In this document: positions 55,065-63,532 of the stretch, in pieces
How positions within the stretch are numbered: position 1 is the stretch's first letter
How the letters are laid out: each line of letters opens with the position of its first letter
Source: Porticoccus sp963974675
Lineage (GTDB): Bacteria > Pseudomonadota > Gammaproteobacteria > Pseudomonadales > Porticoccaceae
Direction of reading: 5' to 3'
NCBI GenBank assembly: GCA_963974675.1
Contig: CAXBDQ010000013.1
Span: forward strand, 1-64,000
Length of the DNA stretch: 64,000 bases
Made by a program: the position numbers and the translations under genes
The notes under the pieces: model-generated
What the model saw: only the letters and a program-made list of their open reading frames with translations
Told to the model about the DNA's origin: nothing
Database searches by the model: none

Positions 55065-56193
55065 TCAGATTCTTTTAATCCAAATACTTAGAAATCACAA
55101 TCTGATTGACCAACTTACAATAAAAGAGTGGGAGTTAATTATTCGCCAAGCGAGAAGCTCCGGCTTACTCGCACACCTTTACCTTCTCACCAAAGAGAGA
55201 GGCGACATAACAACCATTCCCCCTCAAGCTTTAGCCCATATGGCTTCAGCATTTATTGTATCTTCCCGACAGAAGAATGCTGTACTCAATGAAATTGATC
55301 ATCTGCTCACCACATTTAACACAAGTAAAATTAATCTAATTTTACTTAAAGGGGCTGCTTATATTGCTAGCAACCTCAAAGCGGGGGAAGGACGACTCCT
55401 TTCAGATATCGATATTCTAGTCCCCCAAAATATATTGCCTGTAGCAGAAAAAGCTCTCACCCTGAACGGTTGGTTCTGCCATCATCACGATGAATACGAT
55501 GAACGGTATTACCGTCAGTGGATGCATGAAATCCCCCCCCTTACCCACGTAATGAGACAATCATCACTAGATGTTCATCACACAATATTGCCACCAACAG
55601 CAAAATATCAACCGGACCCAAAAAAGCTTTTAGATTGCGCCATAAAAATCGAAGGGGAAAATTCCTACACCCTTTCTGCAGAAGACATGGTTATTCATAG
55701 CGCGACACACCTCTTCCATGAGGGTGAGTTTAATCATGGATTAAGGGATCTTGTAGATATAGCGACACTGCTTAATGAACTCAGTGAGAGAAATGCAAGA
55801 TTTTGGGTACGACTATCACCGAGAGCCAGCGAATTAGATTTAAGTAGACCTCTTTATTATGCACTTAGGTATGCAGAAAAAATTCTTGGTATCACCGTGC
55901 CTCGAGAAGTGAAGCGTCATCTAAATCACGCCAAACCATTTGCTTCCATCAGCCTCCTTATGGACTTTTTATTTTCTCGAGCACTGATCCCCAACCATAC
56001 AAGCTGCGATAGATACCTTTCGGGCTTTGCACGATGGGTGTTATATATAAGATCGCACCATCTAAAAATGCCGTTTTACTTGCTCATCCCCCACCTTATA
56101 AGAAAAGCATGGAAAGGACGATTTAACGAAACTAACGACACCTCAAAAATGGAAGCTCATAATGCCGACGATATAAGAAAAGAAGCTACTTGA
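55057..56193 (+). CDS. NTP_transf_5-type nucleotidyltransferase
   Basis: A 378-aa protein with the family motif LLKGAAYIA...GEGRLLSDIDILV (97-122), whose Asp117/Asp119 bind metal in the nucleotidyltransferase fold (PF14907). The C-terminal half is alpha-helical and basic. I chose the ATG at 55057, which overlaps the kinase stop by 8 bases; the ORF opens at 54988, but that stretch is an out-of-frame overlap with the kinase gene. The kinase-PqqD-nucleotidyltransferase set also accompanies some lasso peptides. It may transfer a nucleotide or nucleotidyl group to a phosphorylated substrate (inference). Confidence 0.85.
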   Translation: MNNQILLIQILRNHNLIDQLTIKEWELIIRQARSSGLLAHLYLLTKERGDITTIPPQALAHMASAFIVSSRQKNAVLNEIDHLLTTFNTSKINLILLKGAAYIASNLKAGEGRLLSDIDILVPQNILPVAEKALTLNGWFCHHHDEYDERYYRQWMHEIPPLTHVMRQSSLDVHHTILPPTAKYQPDPKKLLDCAIKIEGENSYTLSAEDMVIHSATHLFHEGEFNHGLRDLVDIATLLNELSERNARFWVRLSPRASELDLSRPLYYALRYAEKILGITVPREVKRHLNHAKPFASISLLMDFLFSRALIPNHTSCDRYLSGFARWVLYIRSHHLKMPFYLLIPHLIRKAWKGRFNETNDTSKMEAHNADDIRKEAT

Positions 56194-56356
56194 TCACATT
56201 CAAACCTCCAAAAACGGACGCTCTAGCTTTAAATATAGCTCCGAATCGGACAAACGGCTTTATACTCTGACAAAGACACGGTATATGAATTGCTCGGTTT
56301 TCAAGCTCTATCTATACTGATACTCGTTTCCAACACTGCTAATAGAATAGACACCT

Positions 56357-57274
56357 ATGTACGACAAATTCTACAACCTCAAAGCAGAGCCGTTTAAATT
56401 AAGCCCTGACCACAGATTCTGCTTTAGCCACCGCAGCTATGCAAAAGCAAAAGCTTATATGCAGTATGCTTTTCAGCGTGCGGAAGGGTTTGTCATGATT
56501 ACAGGCAGGCCCGGCACAGGCAAGACCACACTGGTAAGTGATTTAGTTGAAAGCCTACCGGAAAGTCAGGTCAATGTTGCAATGCTCGTCTGCACTCAAC
56601 TGGAGGCTGACGACTTATTAAGAATGGTCGCAGACGCCTATGGCGTCAACTCGGACACAGATCGAAAGTCTGTCATTCTGCAACAACTCACTAAGGTGTT
56701 TACTGACGCCTATAAAATGGGGCGACGAGCACTCCTCATTATTGATGAAGCACAAGATTTATCTACCTCTGCACTAGAAGAGTTACGACTCCTAACTAAT
56801 TTACAGATTAACAGACAACCACTGTTACAAATTTTCTTGCTCGGACAAGAAGAACTCAGGGATATGGTTCAACAGCCCAATATGGAACAGGTACATCAAC
56901 GCCTTGTTGCTGCATGTCATCTTGAACCACTCAAAGAAGAAGAAACTAAAGCTTTTATTAAACATCGCTTGACCCAAGTGGGCTGGAAAAATGACCCGGC
57001 CATCAGTGAAGCTGTTTACCCCGTCATCCATAAAGTAAGTCATGGCATACCGCGTAGAATCAATATGATTTGCAGCCGTCTCTTTTTACATGGCTGCGTA
57101 GAAGAACGACATCAGCTGAGCATCAATGATGCCAAAGTTGTCCTCACTGAAATTCAGCATGAACAACTGACATCAAAAAATATGCCTTCGGATATTGATT
57201 TTGAGACCCCCGACGTCTACGAAAAAACAGACCTCGCTTCAGTTGAGACAATCGCTGATAAAAAAAAAGCCTGA
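56357..57274 (+). CDS. XrtA/PEP-CTERM system-associated ATPase (ExeA-like)
   Basis: A 305-aa AAA ATPase starting MYDKFYNLKAEPFKLSPDHR, the TIGR03015 signature. Walker A is GRPGTGKT (50-57) and Walker B ALLIIDEAQD (125-134). It resembles ExeA/GspA secretion ATPases and is a regular XrtA companion. The ORF ends after KKKA at an A9 run (57260-57268). The -1 frame there stays open for 87 codons and encodes an Arg-rich tail (see 57268-57531), so the true protein may be longer by frameshift, or this assembly has an indel. It may also belong to the upstream operon. Confidence 0.93.
   Translation: MYDKFYNLKAEPFKLSPDHRFCFSHRSYAKAKAYMQYAFQRAEGFVMITGRPGTGKTTLVSDLVESLPESQVNVAMLVCTQLEADDLLRMVADAYGVNSDTDRKSVILQQLTKVFTDAYKMGRRALLIIDEAQDLSTSALEELRLLTNLQINRQPLLQIFLLGQEELRDMVQQPNMEQVHQRLVAACHLEPLKEEETKAFIKHRLTQVGWKNDPAISEAVYPVIHKVSHGIPRRINMICSRLFLHGCVEERHQLSINDAKVVLTEIQHEQLTSKNMPSDIDFETPDVYEKTDLASVETIADKKKA
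57260..57268 (+). other. A9 slippery run at the ATPase 3' end
   Basis: Nine A's in frame 0 read AAA AAA AAA, giving the A-AAA-AAA heptamer (57262-57268) ideal for -1 slippage. The stop TGA follows one codon later (57272-57274). A CTGATT-A-AATCAG inverted repeat spans 57271-57283. Possible programmed frameshift, transcriptional slippage or an assembly indel. Confidence 0.6.
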
Positions 57275-57531
57275 TTAAATCAGTCAACAGCCCTCAGAAA
57301 AAAGTACGTCCGAACACGCCATCAAATAAAACACTCTACAACACCGCTTCTTCAAATATCGACAAGCCACACCAAGGCCCCGACACAAGAAAAGGCGAGC
57401 GCCGCTCAGGAAAAGATCAACGAAAAGAACTCCGGTTTGAGCCACACAAAAAAGACCGGAGACAAAACCCTGGACGGAGAACAGAAGACCAAGGCTCATT
57501 CAAACACCCGAGACGTTTTTGGAAAAAATGA
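57268..57531 (+). CDS. Possible -1-frame extension of the XrtA ATPase (87 codons)
   Basis: Open in the -1 frame from AGC at 57268 to TGA at 57529-57531, with no ATG, GTG or TTG start codon. The product is hydrophilic and basic. Its last half has repeated Arg pairs: KGERRSGKDQRKELRFE, then KKDRRQNPGRRTED, ending HPRRFWKK. Such ERRSGKDxR/DRRxxxGRR patterns recur in proteobacterial proteins and look selected, not random. With no start codon and an A9 run at the join, it probably extends the ATPase by a -1 shift or an assembly error. Length of the joined protein would be about 391 aa. Confidence 0.55.
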   Translation, partial: SLIKSVNSPQKKVRPNTPSNKTLYNTASSNIDKPHQGPDTRKGERRSGKDQRKELRFEPHKKDRRQNPGRRTEDQGSFKHPRRFWKK

Positions 57532-57651
57532 TAAAACCGGGTCTAGGTCAACCGTACAAACGAATATCCCGCCATTCTGTCTATTTAGCTATTGTACCCT
57601 TCCACCTAACGGGTAAAATCTTCCCTCAAATCTGTTAACGAGGAATATAGC
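57275..57651. other. Intergenic stretch between ATPase and aminotransferase
   Basis: 377 bases. Up to 57531 this is the -1-frame ORF described separately. From 57532 to 57651 there is no gene; GAGGAA precedes the aminotransferase GTG. No terminator seen. Confidence 0.6.
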
Positions 57652-58929
57652 GTGCACGTCGACCAGGCAAGCCATGAGCAGTTACAACAATGGCAAGAAG
57701 AACTTGCGGCTCAACATGATGTTTTTAAAGCCAACGGCCTTAATCTCGATTTAACCCGAGGAAAACCTTCTGCCAGCCAACTCGATTTGGCAAACATCCT
57801 GGATGGCGCCCTAAAAGGCAATTATATTGCAGATGACGGCACCGACACACGTAACTATGGAGGCCTTGCGGGGCTGCCAGGGATGAGATCTCTCGGATCA
57901 GAAATACTGGGCGTCACCCCAAAAGAGGTTCTTGTTGGAGGCAATAGCAGCCTCACACTAATGTATCTAACGATATTATTTGCTTGGCAGTTTGGGCCCA
58001 ACGGCAAAGATTCTGCTTGGCTTGATGAAGGTACCGTTAAATTTCTTTGTCCCGTACCCGGCTATGATCGCCATTTTTCTATCTGCGAAGAGTTTGGCAT
58101 TGAAATGATCAATGTCGCCATGGATGAGAATGGCCCCGATATGGACCAAGTGGAAGCTCTCATAGCAAATGATGCCAGTATCAAAGGTATATGGTGTGTT
58201 CCCAAATACTCCAACCCCACTGGGTGTGTGTACAGCCAAGATACTGTCGATCGACTGGCGAAATTGGGAACCATTGCACCATCGAACTTCCGCGTTTTTT
58301 ACGATAACGCCTACGCTGTTCATGATTTATCCGATGCTGCGCCCAGCTTACCCAATATTATGGAATACTGCCGTCAGCATGGTACCGAAAATAGTGTGCT
58401 GCAGTTTAGCTCTACCTCCAAGGTAACCTTTGCTGGTGCAGGTGTTGCCTTTATGGCGGCGTCAGAAGAAAACCTAGAAAGAATCCAGCGTCATCTGGGT
58501 ATTTCATGTATTGGTCCCGACAAAGTGAATCAATTACGGCACCTGAGTGTGATAAAAAATCTAGCCGACCTTAGAACCCACATGAAGAAGCACGCAGAAT
58601 TACTTCGCCCAAGATTTGACTGTGTCTTGCAGCATTTGGAAAAGAATTTCACGGAGTCCGACTTAGGACAGTGGAATTCACCTGAAGGTGGATACTTTAT
58701 CTCCTTCGATACACGACCAGGGCTAGCCAGCGCCGTCATCAAACTTTCCGCTGAAGCCGGTGTAAAACTCACACCAGCTGGAGCCACATTCCCTTACGGC
58801 AAAGACCCTGACAACAAAAACATTCGACTAGCCCCATCTTTCCCTTCTGTGGACGAAATTGATGCCGCCATGGCCATATTTTGTAATTCAGTAAAACTGG
58901 CTTCGGTACAGCAACGCTTAGCTGAATAA
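57652..58929 (+). CDS. Class I/II aminotransferase (aspartate-aminotransferase-like, MocR-type fold)
   Basis: A 425-aa PLP enzyme of fold-type I. NPT at 188-190, YDNAY at 217-221 and the Schiff-base Lys257 (STSKVTFAG) are present. LTRGKPS near residue 34-40 and the length match the aminotransferase family related to PF12897. It is a cytosolic transaminase; the amino donor/acceptor pair cannot be inferred. Start is GTG with GAGGAA upstream. It is flanked by a strong terminator and sits between the EPS locus and the housekeeping genes. Confidence 0.9.
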   Translation: MHVDQASHEQLQQWQEELAAQHDVFKANGLNLDLTRGKPSASQLDLANILDGALKGNYIADDGTDTRNYGGLAGLPGMRSLGSEILGVTPKEVLVGGNSSLTLMYLTILFAWQFGPNGKDSAWLDEGTVKFLCPVPGYDRHFSICEEFGIEMINVAMDENGPDMDQVEALIANDASIKGIWCVPKYSNPTGCVYSQDTVDRLAKLGTIAPSNFRVFYDNAYAVHDLSDAAPSLPNIMEYCRQHGTENSVLQFSSTSKVTFAGAGVAFMAASEENLERIQRHLGISCIGPDKVNQLRHLSVIKNLADLRTHMKKHAELLRPRFDCVLQHLEKNFTESDLGQWNSPEGGYFISFDTRPGLASAVIKLSAEAGVKLTPAGATFPYGKDPDNKNIRLAPSFPSVDEIDAAMAIFCNSVKLASVQQRLAE

Positions 58930-58951
58930 GTCAAATAACGAAGGAAGGCTG

Positions 58952-58995
58952 AAACAATAAAAAGGGCCGCTAATGAGCGGCCCTTTTTATTGTTT
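58952..58995. terminator. Bidirectional rho-independent terminator
   Basis: A 20-base-pair perfect stem (58952-58971 with 58976-58995), loop AATG, GC core GGGCCGCT/AGCGGCCC flanked by A-tract and T-tract. It separates the aminotransferase (plus) from the DUF1820 gene (minus) and can end both. Confidence 0.95.
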
Positions 58996-59021
58996 AATTT
59001 ATTTAATCTTACCAACAACCA

Positions 59022-59354
59022 TTATCCTTTTGGTTTTGGTACTGCGCCTGGGTAGGGGAATTGTGCAATATTGCCGCCGCCCTTCACCTCAGTAATTTTA
59101 CAGGCACCTTCTTTTTCCACTTCATCAATGCGGACGATCGAGTGCAACGGAATAAAACTGCGCTTGATCGAGGAAAATTCACTCTTGAGTTTTTCTTCTG
59201 CAGGGTCAACGATCATTTGACTGCGCTCGTCAAAGACAAACTCCTCGACCTCCAAAAACCCCCAGAGATCACTTTGATAAACCTGGCGAGCATACATCTC
59301 ATAAACCTCACCTTGATTTAAAAAAATAATCTTATAAATCGCATTTGAAGACAT
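59022..59354 (-). CDS. DUF1820 family protein
   Basis: A 110-aa protein starting MSSNAIYKIIFLNQGEVYEMYA, with FIPLHSIVRIDEVEKEG and GGGNIAQFPYP, a widely conserved gammaproteobacterial protein of unknown function (DUF1820). It has no signal peptide or membrane segment. It is divergent from miaB, which fits the usual neighbourhood. Confidence 0.9.
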   Translation of the reverse strand: MSSNAIYKIIFLNQGEVYEMYARQVYQSDLWGFLEVEEFVFDERSQMIVDPAEEKLKSEFSSIKRSFIPLHSIVRIDEVEKEGACKITEVKGGGNIAQFPYPGAVPKPKG

Positions 59355-59527
59355 ACGTATAGCCTGGCACTTAAGTTGGTAAGGGTGGGTTAAGAATCAG
59401 TCAAAATTGTACCATAAACCTCACAGTATTTATCTACATAGGCCACCGAAGATGGGCTTTAACGACCACTACAGCTATAATGCCCGACCTGCAAGTAATC
59501 CAAAAACACTCAGAATCTAATCCACAC

Positions 59528-60877
59528 ATGTCAGAAAACAACATTAAAAAACTACATATTGTCACCCACGGCTGCCAAATGAATGAATATGATTCAGCTA
59601 GAATGCGTGATTTGCTGGGTGACAGCCATCGGATGGAAGTGACAGAAAACCCAGAAGAGGCTGACGTATTGTTGCTTAACACCTGCTCTATCCGGGAAAA
59701 GGCACAGGAAAAGGTTTTCCACCAGCTCGGTCGCTGGAAGCACCTAAAAGACAAAAACCCCAACTTAATGATTGGCGTGGGTGGCTGTGTTGCCAGTCAA
59801 GAGGGCGACGCCATTGCCAAACGAGCGCCTTATGTAGATTTAGTCTTCGGACCACAGACCTTACATCGCTTACCTGAGATGATGAATGAAAGGAAACAAA
59901 ATGATGGCACAACGATTGTTGACATCAGCTTTCCTGAAATTGAAAAATTTGACCGCCTACCACAACCTGATGCCGATGGTGTTTCTGCCTTTGTCTCTAT
60001 CATGGAAGGCTGCTCTAAATATTGTACATTTTGCGTGGTCCCTTACACCCGAGGCGAGGAAGTAAGTCGCCCGGCTGCCGATGTTCTAGCAGAAGTCGCT
60101 CACCTGGCCAGTCAGAACGTTCGAGAAGTCAACTTATTGGGGCAAAATGTAAATGCCTACCGCGGCGACATGCCAAACGGTAATGTGTGCGACCTAGCAG
60201 AACTCATTACTTATGTCGCTAAAATTGAAGGTATTGACCGCATTCGCTATACCACATCACATCCAGTAGAGTTTTCTGACAGCTTGATCGCCGCCTATGC
60301 AGAAGTACCTGAGCTGGTCAGTCACTTGCATTTACCCGTTCAGAGCGGCTCTGACCGCGTGCTCGCAGCCATGAAACGAGGGCACACCGTTCTCGAATAC
60401 AAATCGAAAATTCGCAAGTTACGGCAAATTCGCCCCGAGATTAGCATTTCTTCTGATTTCATTGTGGGATTCCCCGGTGAGACCGAACAAGACTTCGACA
60501 ACACCATGAAGCTTATTCATGATATTGGCTTTGATCACAGCTTCAGCTTTATCTATAGCGCTCGACCAGGCACCCCCGCAGCAGATTTACCGGACAACAC
60601 GCCAGAAGAGTTAAAAAAACAGCGCCTGAAAATTTTACAAGATCGTATCAGCCAACACGCCATATCTATCAGTCGACGCATGGTTGGAGGCACGGAAACT
60701 GTGCTGGTTACCGGTATTTCAAAAAAAGATCCAGGACAACTTCAGGGCCGTACAGAAAACAATCGCGTGGTCAATTTTTCCTCAGTAGACCACACATTAA
60801 TTGGTCATTTTACCCAAGTTACTATTACTGAAGCACTGCCGAATTCACTCCGTGGCGAGCTGATTTCTAACACCTGA
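59528..60877 (+). CDS. miaB: tRNA-2-methylthio-N6-dimethylallyladenosine synthase
   Basis: A 449-aa radical-SAM methylthiotransferase that converts i6A37 to ms2i6A37 in tRNAs reading UNN codons. The UPF0004 domain carries Cys16, Cys53 and Cys87 for one Fe-S cluster. The SAM cluster motif is Cys162-x3-Cys166-x2-Cys169 (GCSKYCTFC), and a C-terminal TRAM domain follows. I chose the ATG at 59528 because it yields the usual MiaB start (KKLHIVTHGCQMNE); an in-frame ATG at 59480 adds 16 unconserved residues. Neither has a strong ribosome site. Confidence 0.96.
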   Translation: MSENNIKKLHIVTHGCQMNEYDSARMRDLLGDSHRMEVTENPEEADVLLLNTCSIREKAQEKVFHQLGRWKHLKDKNPNLMIGVGGCVASQEGDAIAKRAPYVDLVFGPQTLHRLPEMMNERKQNDGTTIVDISFPEIEKFDRLPQPDADGVSAFVSIMEGCSKYCTFCVVPYTRGEEVSRPAADVLAEVAHLASQNVREVNLLGQNVNAYRGDMPNGNVCDLAELITYVAKIEGIDRIRYTTSHPVEFSDSLIAAYAEVPELVSHLHLPVQSGSDRVLAAMKRGHTVLEYKSKIRKLRQIRPEISISSDFIVGFPGETEQDFDNTMKLIHDIGFDHSFSFIYSARPGTPAADLPDNTPEELKKQRLKILQDRISQHAISISRRMVGGTETVLVTGISKKDPGQLQGRTENNRVVNFSSVDHTLIGHFTQVTITEALPNSLRGELISNT

Positions 60878-61065
60878 GAACCAACACCTAACAAAGGTTA
60901 TGGACACTCCCAGCCCAAAGCAACGCACTAATAAAATTTAACGATAAAAATTAATATGTCCTGTCATATTTTGATATATAAAGCTCCTGTAAAAGTATGT
61001 TCAGTGATGACTAAAGGTTATATGCTAAGAGCATCCAATCAAGCATTGCCGCAGAGGTCGGCCTA

Positions 61066-62088
61066 TTGGACAATTTGAAGAAACAACCAGCAGCTCACAC
61101 CATTACTCTTGAACCGAGTGATACCAAGCGCTTAGCCTCTCTGTGCGGTCAGTTCGACGAACACCTCAGACAAATTGAACAACGCTTAAATATCGAAATC
61201 CGAAGTCGTGGCAATGTATTTGCTTTCTACGGCGATCAGGGGAATGCATTTACCGCAGGAAAACTTCTTAATAATCTATACCAAGAGCACACCCTCAACA
61301 GTGAGCTAACACCCGACCAAATACACCTGGCCATTCAACAAATGAGCTTCGAGCCTTCTATGGATAAATCTAGCACGAGCACCGCAGCATCCACCCCCAA
61401 CACTGAAAATGTTGAAAATTTTCCGGTCATCCGTACCAAAAAGGGTAATATCAAACCTAGGGGCGTCAACCAGCAGCGTTATGTTCGTGCCATACAAGTC
61501 CATGATATTAACTTTGGTGTTGGGCCGGCAGGCACGGGTAAAACCTATTTAGCCGTAGCCTGTGCAGTTGAAGCCTTACTGAGAGATGAAGTTGAACGAA
61601 TTTTACTGGTTCGTCCAGCCGTAGAAGCCGGAGAAAAACTCGGTTTTTTACCCGGGGATTTAAGCCAAAAAGTAGACCCCTATCTGCGCCCGCTCTACGA
61701 CGCCCTTTATGAAATGCTGGGTGTAGAAACAGTGGCAAAACTGATTGACCGCAATGTTATTGAAGTGGCACCCCTTGCCTTTATGCGTGGCCGCACTCTC
61801 AATAATTCTTATATTATTCTGGACGAAAGTCAGAATACGACCAAAGAACAAATGAAAATGTTTTTGACTCGAGTCGGCTATAGCTCTACCGCTGTAATCA
61901 CTGGCGATACGACTCAAATTGATTTGCCTAGACGTGATCAATCTGGGCTGCTACATGTTTGCGATGTACTGAAAGATGTTGAAGGTATAAGTTTTTCTTT
62001 CTTTAGCTCCAAAGATGTCGTACGACATCCATTGGTGGCCCTCATTGTCGATGCCTATGATGCTCACGAGAAAAATAACCAAGAATAA
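61066..62088 (+). CDS. ybeZ: PhoH-like ATPase
   Basis: A 340-aa PhoH-family protein with Walker A GPAGTGKT (153-160) and the DESQNTT Walker B (ILDESQN). An N-terminal KH-like RNA-binding region (~25-75) precedes it. In this operon PhoH works with YbeY in ribosome/RNA quality control, as known for gammaproteobacteria. The start is TTG after AGAGG (8 bases). It begins 188 bases after miaB, with no promoter identified. Confidence 0.95.
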   Translation: MDNLKKQPAAHTITLEPSDTKRLASLCGQFDEHLRQIEQRLNIEIRSRGNVFAFYGDQGNAFTAGKLLNNLYQEHTLNSELTPDQIHLAIQQMSFEPSMDKSSTSTAASTPNTENVENFPVIRTKKGNIKPRGVNQQRYVRAIQVHDINFGVGPAGTGKTYLAVACAVEALLRDEVERILLVRPAVEAGEKLGFLPGDLSQKVDPYLRPLYDALYEMLGVETVAKLIDRNVIEVAPLAFMRGRTLNNSYIILDESQNTTKEQMKMFLTRVGYSSTAVITGDTTQIDLPRRDQSGLLHVCDVLKDVEGISFSFFSSKDVVRHPLVALIVDAYDAHEKNNQE

Positions 62089-62118
62089 TCAGACAACGAA
62101 GAATCAATCATTACCACC

Positions 62119-62595
62119 ATGAATCTCACTATAGATATGGACAACGCCTCCTGCTGCAAAGACATCCCCGATGAAAATGCTATTCATCAATGGGTAACCG
62201 CAGCCTTGTCGGGCTATAAAGATACTGTAGAGCTCAGTATTCGTGTGGTCAACGAAGATGAAAGTGCTGAGCTCAATCAGCGATATCGCAGCAAACACGG
62301 CCCCACTAATGTACTATCCTTCCCAGCAGATTTGCCAGAATCACTGCAATTGCCTTTACTTGGAGATTTGGTCATCTGTGCGCCGGTCGTTGAGCGTGAA
62401 GCACAGCAACAACATAAATCGCCAAAAGCACATTGGGCGCACATGCTGGTACACGGTAGCCTACACTTGATTGGCTACGATCATATTAATGACGAAGATG
62501 CTGAGAACATGGAACGATTGGAAACCAAAATTCTTACAGGCCTTAACTTCCCACCACCCTATGAACAACTACCCCGAGAGATTGACCCCCAATGA
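62119..62595 (+). CDS. ybeY: Endoribonuclease YbeY
   Basis: A 158-aa metallo-endoribonuclease with the zinc motif H112-G-x-L-H116-x5-H122 (HGSLHLIGYDH). It functions in 16S rRNA 3' end maturation and ribosome quality control. It overlaps corC by 4 bases (ATGA), consistent with the conserved operon. Confidence 0.97.
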   Translation: MNLTIDMDNASCCKDIPDENAIHQWVTAALSGYKDTVELSIRVVNEDESAELNQRYRSKHGPTNVLSFPADLPESLQLPLLGDLVICAPVVEREAQQQHKSPKAHWAHMLVHGSLHLIGYDHINDEDAENMERLETKILTGLNFPPPYEQLPREIDPQ

Positions 62596-63434
62596 CAGAT
62601 GACGATTCGAGTAGCTCCCAGGAAAAATCATGGCTGAACAAACTGGCTAATGTTTTCTCCTCGGAGCCACAATCAAAAGACGATTTTGCACTGATATTAC
62701 GTGCCGCACATGAAAACAATATCATTGATCATGATGCTCTAGAAATTATTGAAGGTGCCCTGGACGTTTGCGACAAACAGGTTCGGGAAATCATGATTCC
62801 CCGTTCACAGATGGCGGTGATACAACAAAGCTCCAGCCTAGAAGACATCCTGAAGTTAGTCATTGAATCAAGCCATTCTCGCTTCCCTGTCGTCGGAGAA
62901 TCCGCCGACGATATCATCGGGATTCTACTGGCGAAGGAGTTACTGCCTCTACTGCTAAATGGACAAGATAGTTTCGACATTAACAATGTCGTACGACCTG
63001 CAGCGATTGTCCCCGAAAGTAAACGCCTTAACGTACTACTAAGAGAGTTTCGAGAGCAACGCTACCACATGGCAATTGTTGTGGATGAATACGGTGGTAT
63101 CGCTGGACTTATCACCATCGAAGACATTCTCGAAGAGATCGTAGGTGAAATCGAAGACGAAACTGATGAAGAAGATCAAGATGGCACAATGATTCGCCTC
63201 CAGCCTGATGGCAGCCACCTTATTGATGCACTAACACCTATCGAAAACTTTAATGAATATTTTAATGCCGGTGTCTGCGATGAAGAATTCGACACCATTG
63301 GAGGCGTCATCATTCAAGCTTTTGGAAGAATGCCAGAAGTAGATGAAACAGTAGATGTAAACGGTTTTACTTTCCGAATTGCCGAAGGGGATAGCCGACA
63401 GGTAAAACTGCTTGAGATACAAGTGACGACTTAG
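62592..63434 (+). CDS. corC: CorC/YbeX-type CBS-domain protein
   Basis: A 280-aa protein with two CBS domains (~65-185) after REIMIPRSQM and a C-terminal CorC_HlyC domain (~200-280) with FDTIGGVIIQAFGRMP. It is linked to magnesium/cobalt efflux and ribosome-related functions; no membrane helix is present, so it is cytosolic. It follows ybeY by a 4-base overlap and precedes lnt. Confidence 0.95.
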   Translation: MTDDDSSSSQEKSWLNKLANVFSSEPQSKDDFALILRAAHENNIIDHDALEIIEGALDVCDKQVREIMIPRSQMAVIQQSSSLEDILKLVIESSHSRFPVVGESADDIIGILLAKELLPLLLNGQDSFDINNVVRPAAIVPESKRLNVLLREFREQRYHMAIVVDEYGGIAGLITIEDILEEIVGEIEDETDEEDQDGTMIRLQPDGSHLIDALTPIENFNEYFNAGVCDEEFDTIGGVIIQAFGRMPEVDETVDVNGFTFRIAEGDSRQVKLLEIQVTT

Positions 63435-63532
63435 ACATCAATCGAGACACCAACTAACCACTCTTTGCCTACCTATCATGTTGATCGGGTCTCAGCTTAA
63501 GGCAACTTGATTCATCAGGATATCTTCTAACC

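Noticed and set aside
56280..56293. Sigma-54-like GG-N10-GC before the XrtA ATPase
   Set aside because: Spacing is right and TTGC is present, but the -24 box (CGGTAT) is poor; such matches occur by chance in AT-rich gaps.
57284..57499. 71-codon minus-strand ORF after the XrtA ATPase
   Set aside because: It is the antisense of the Arg-rich -1-frame ORF; its Cys/Leu/Phe-rich product looks like an antisense artefact.
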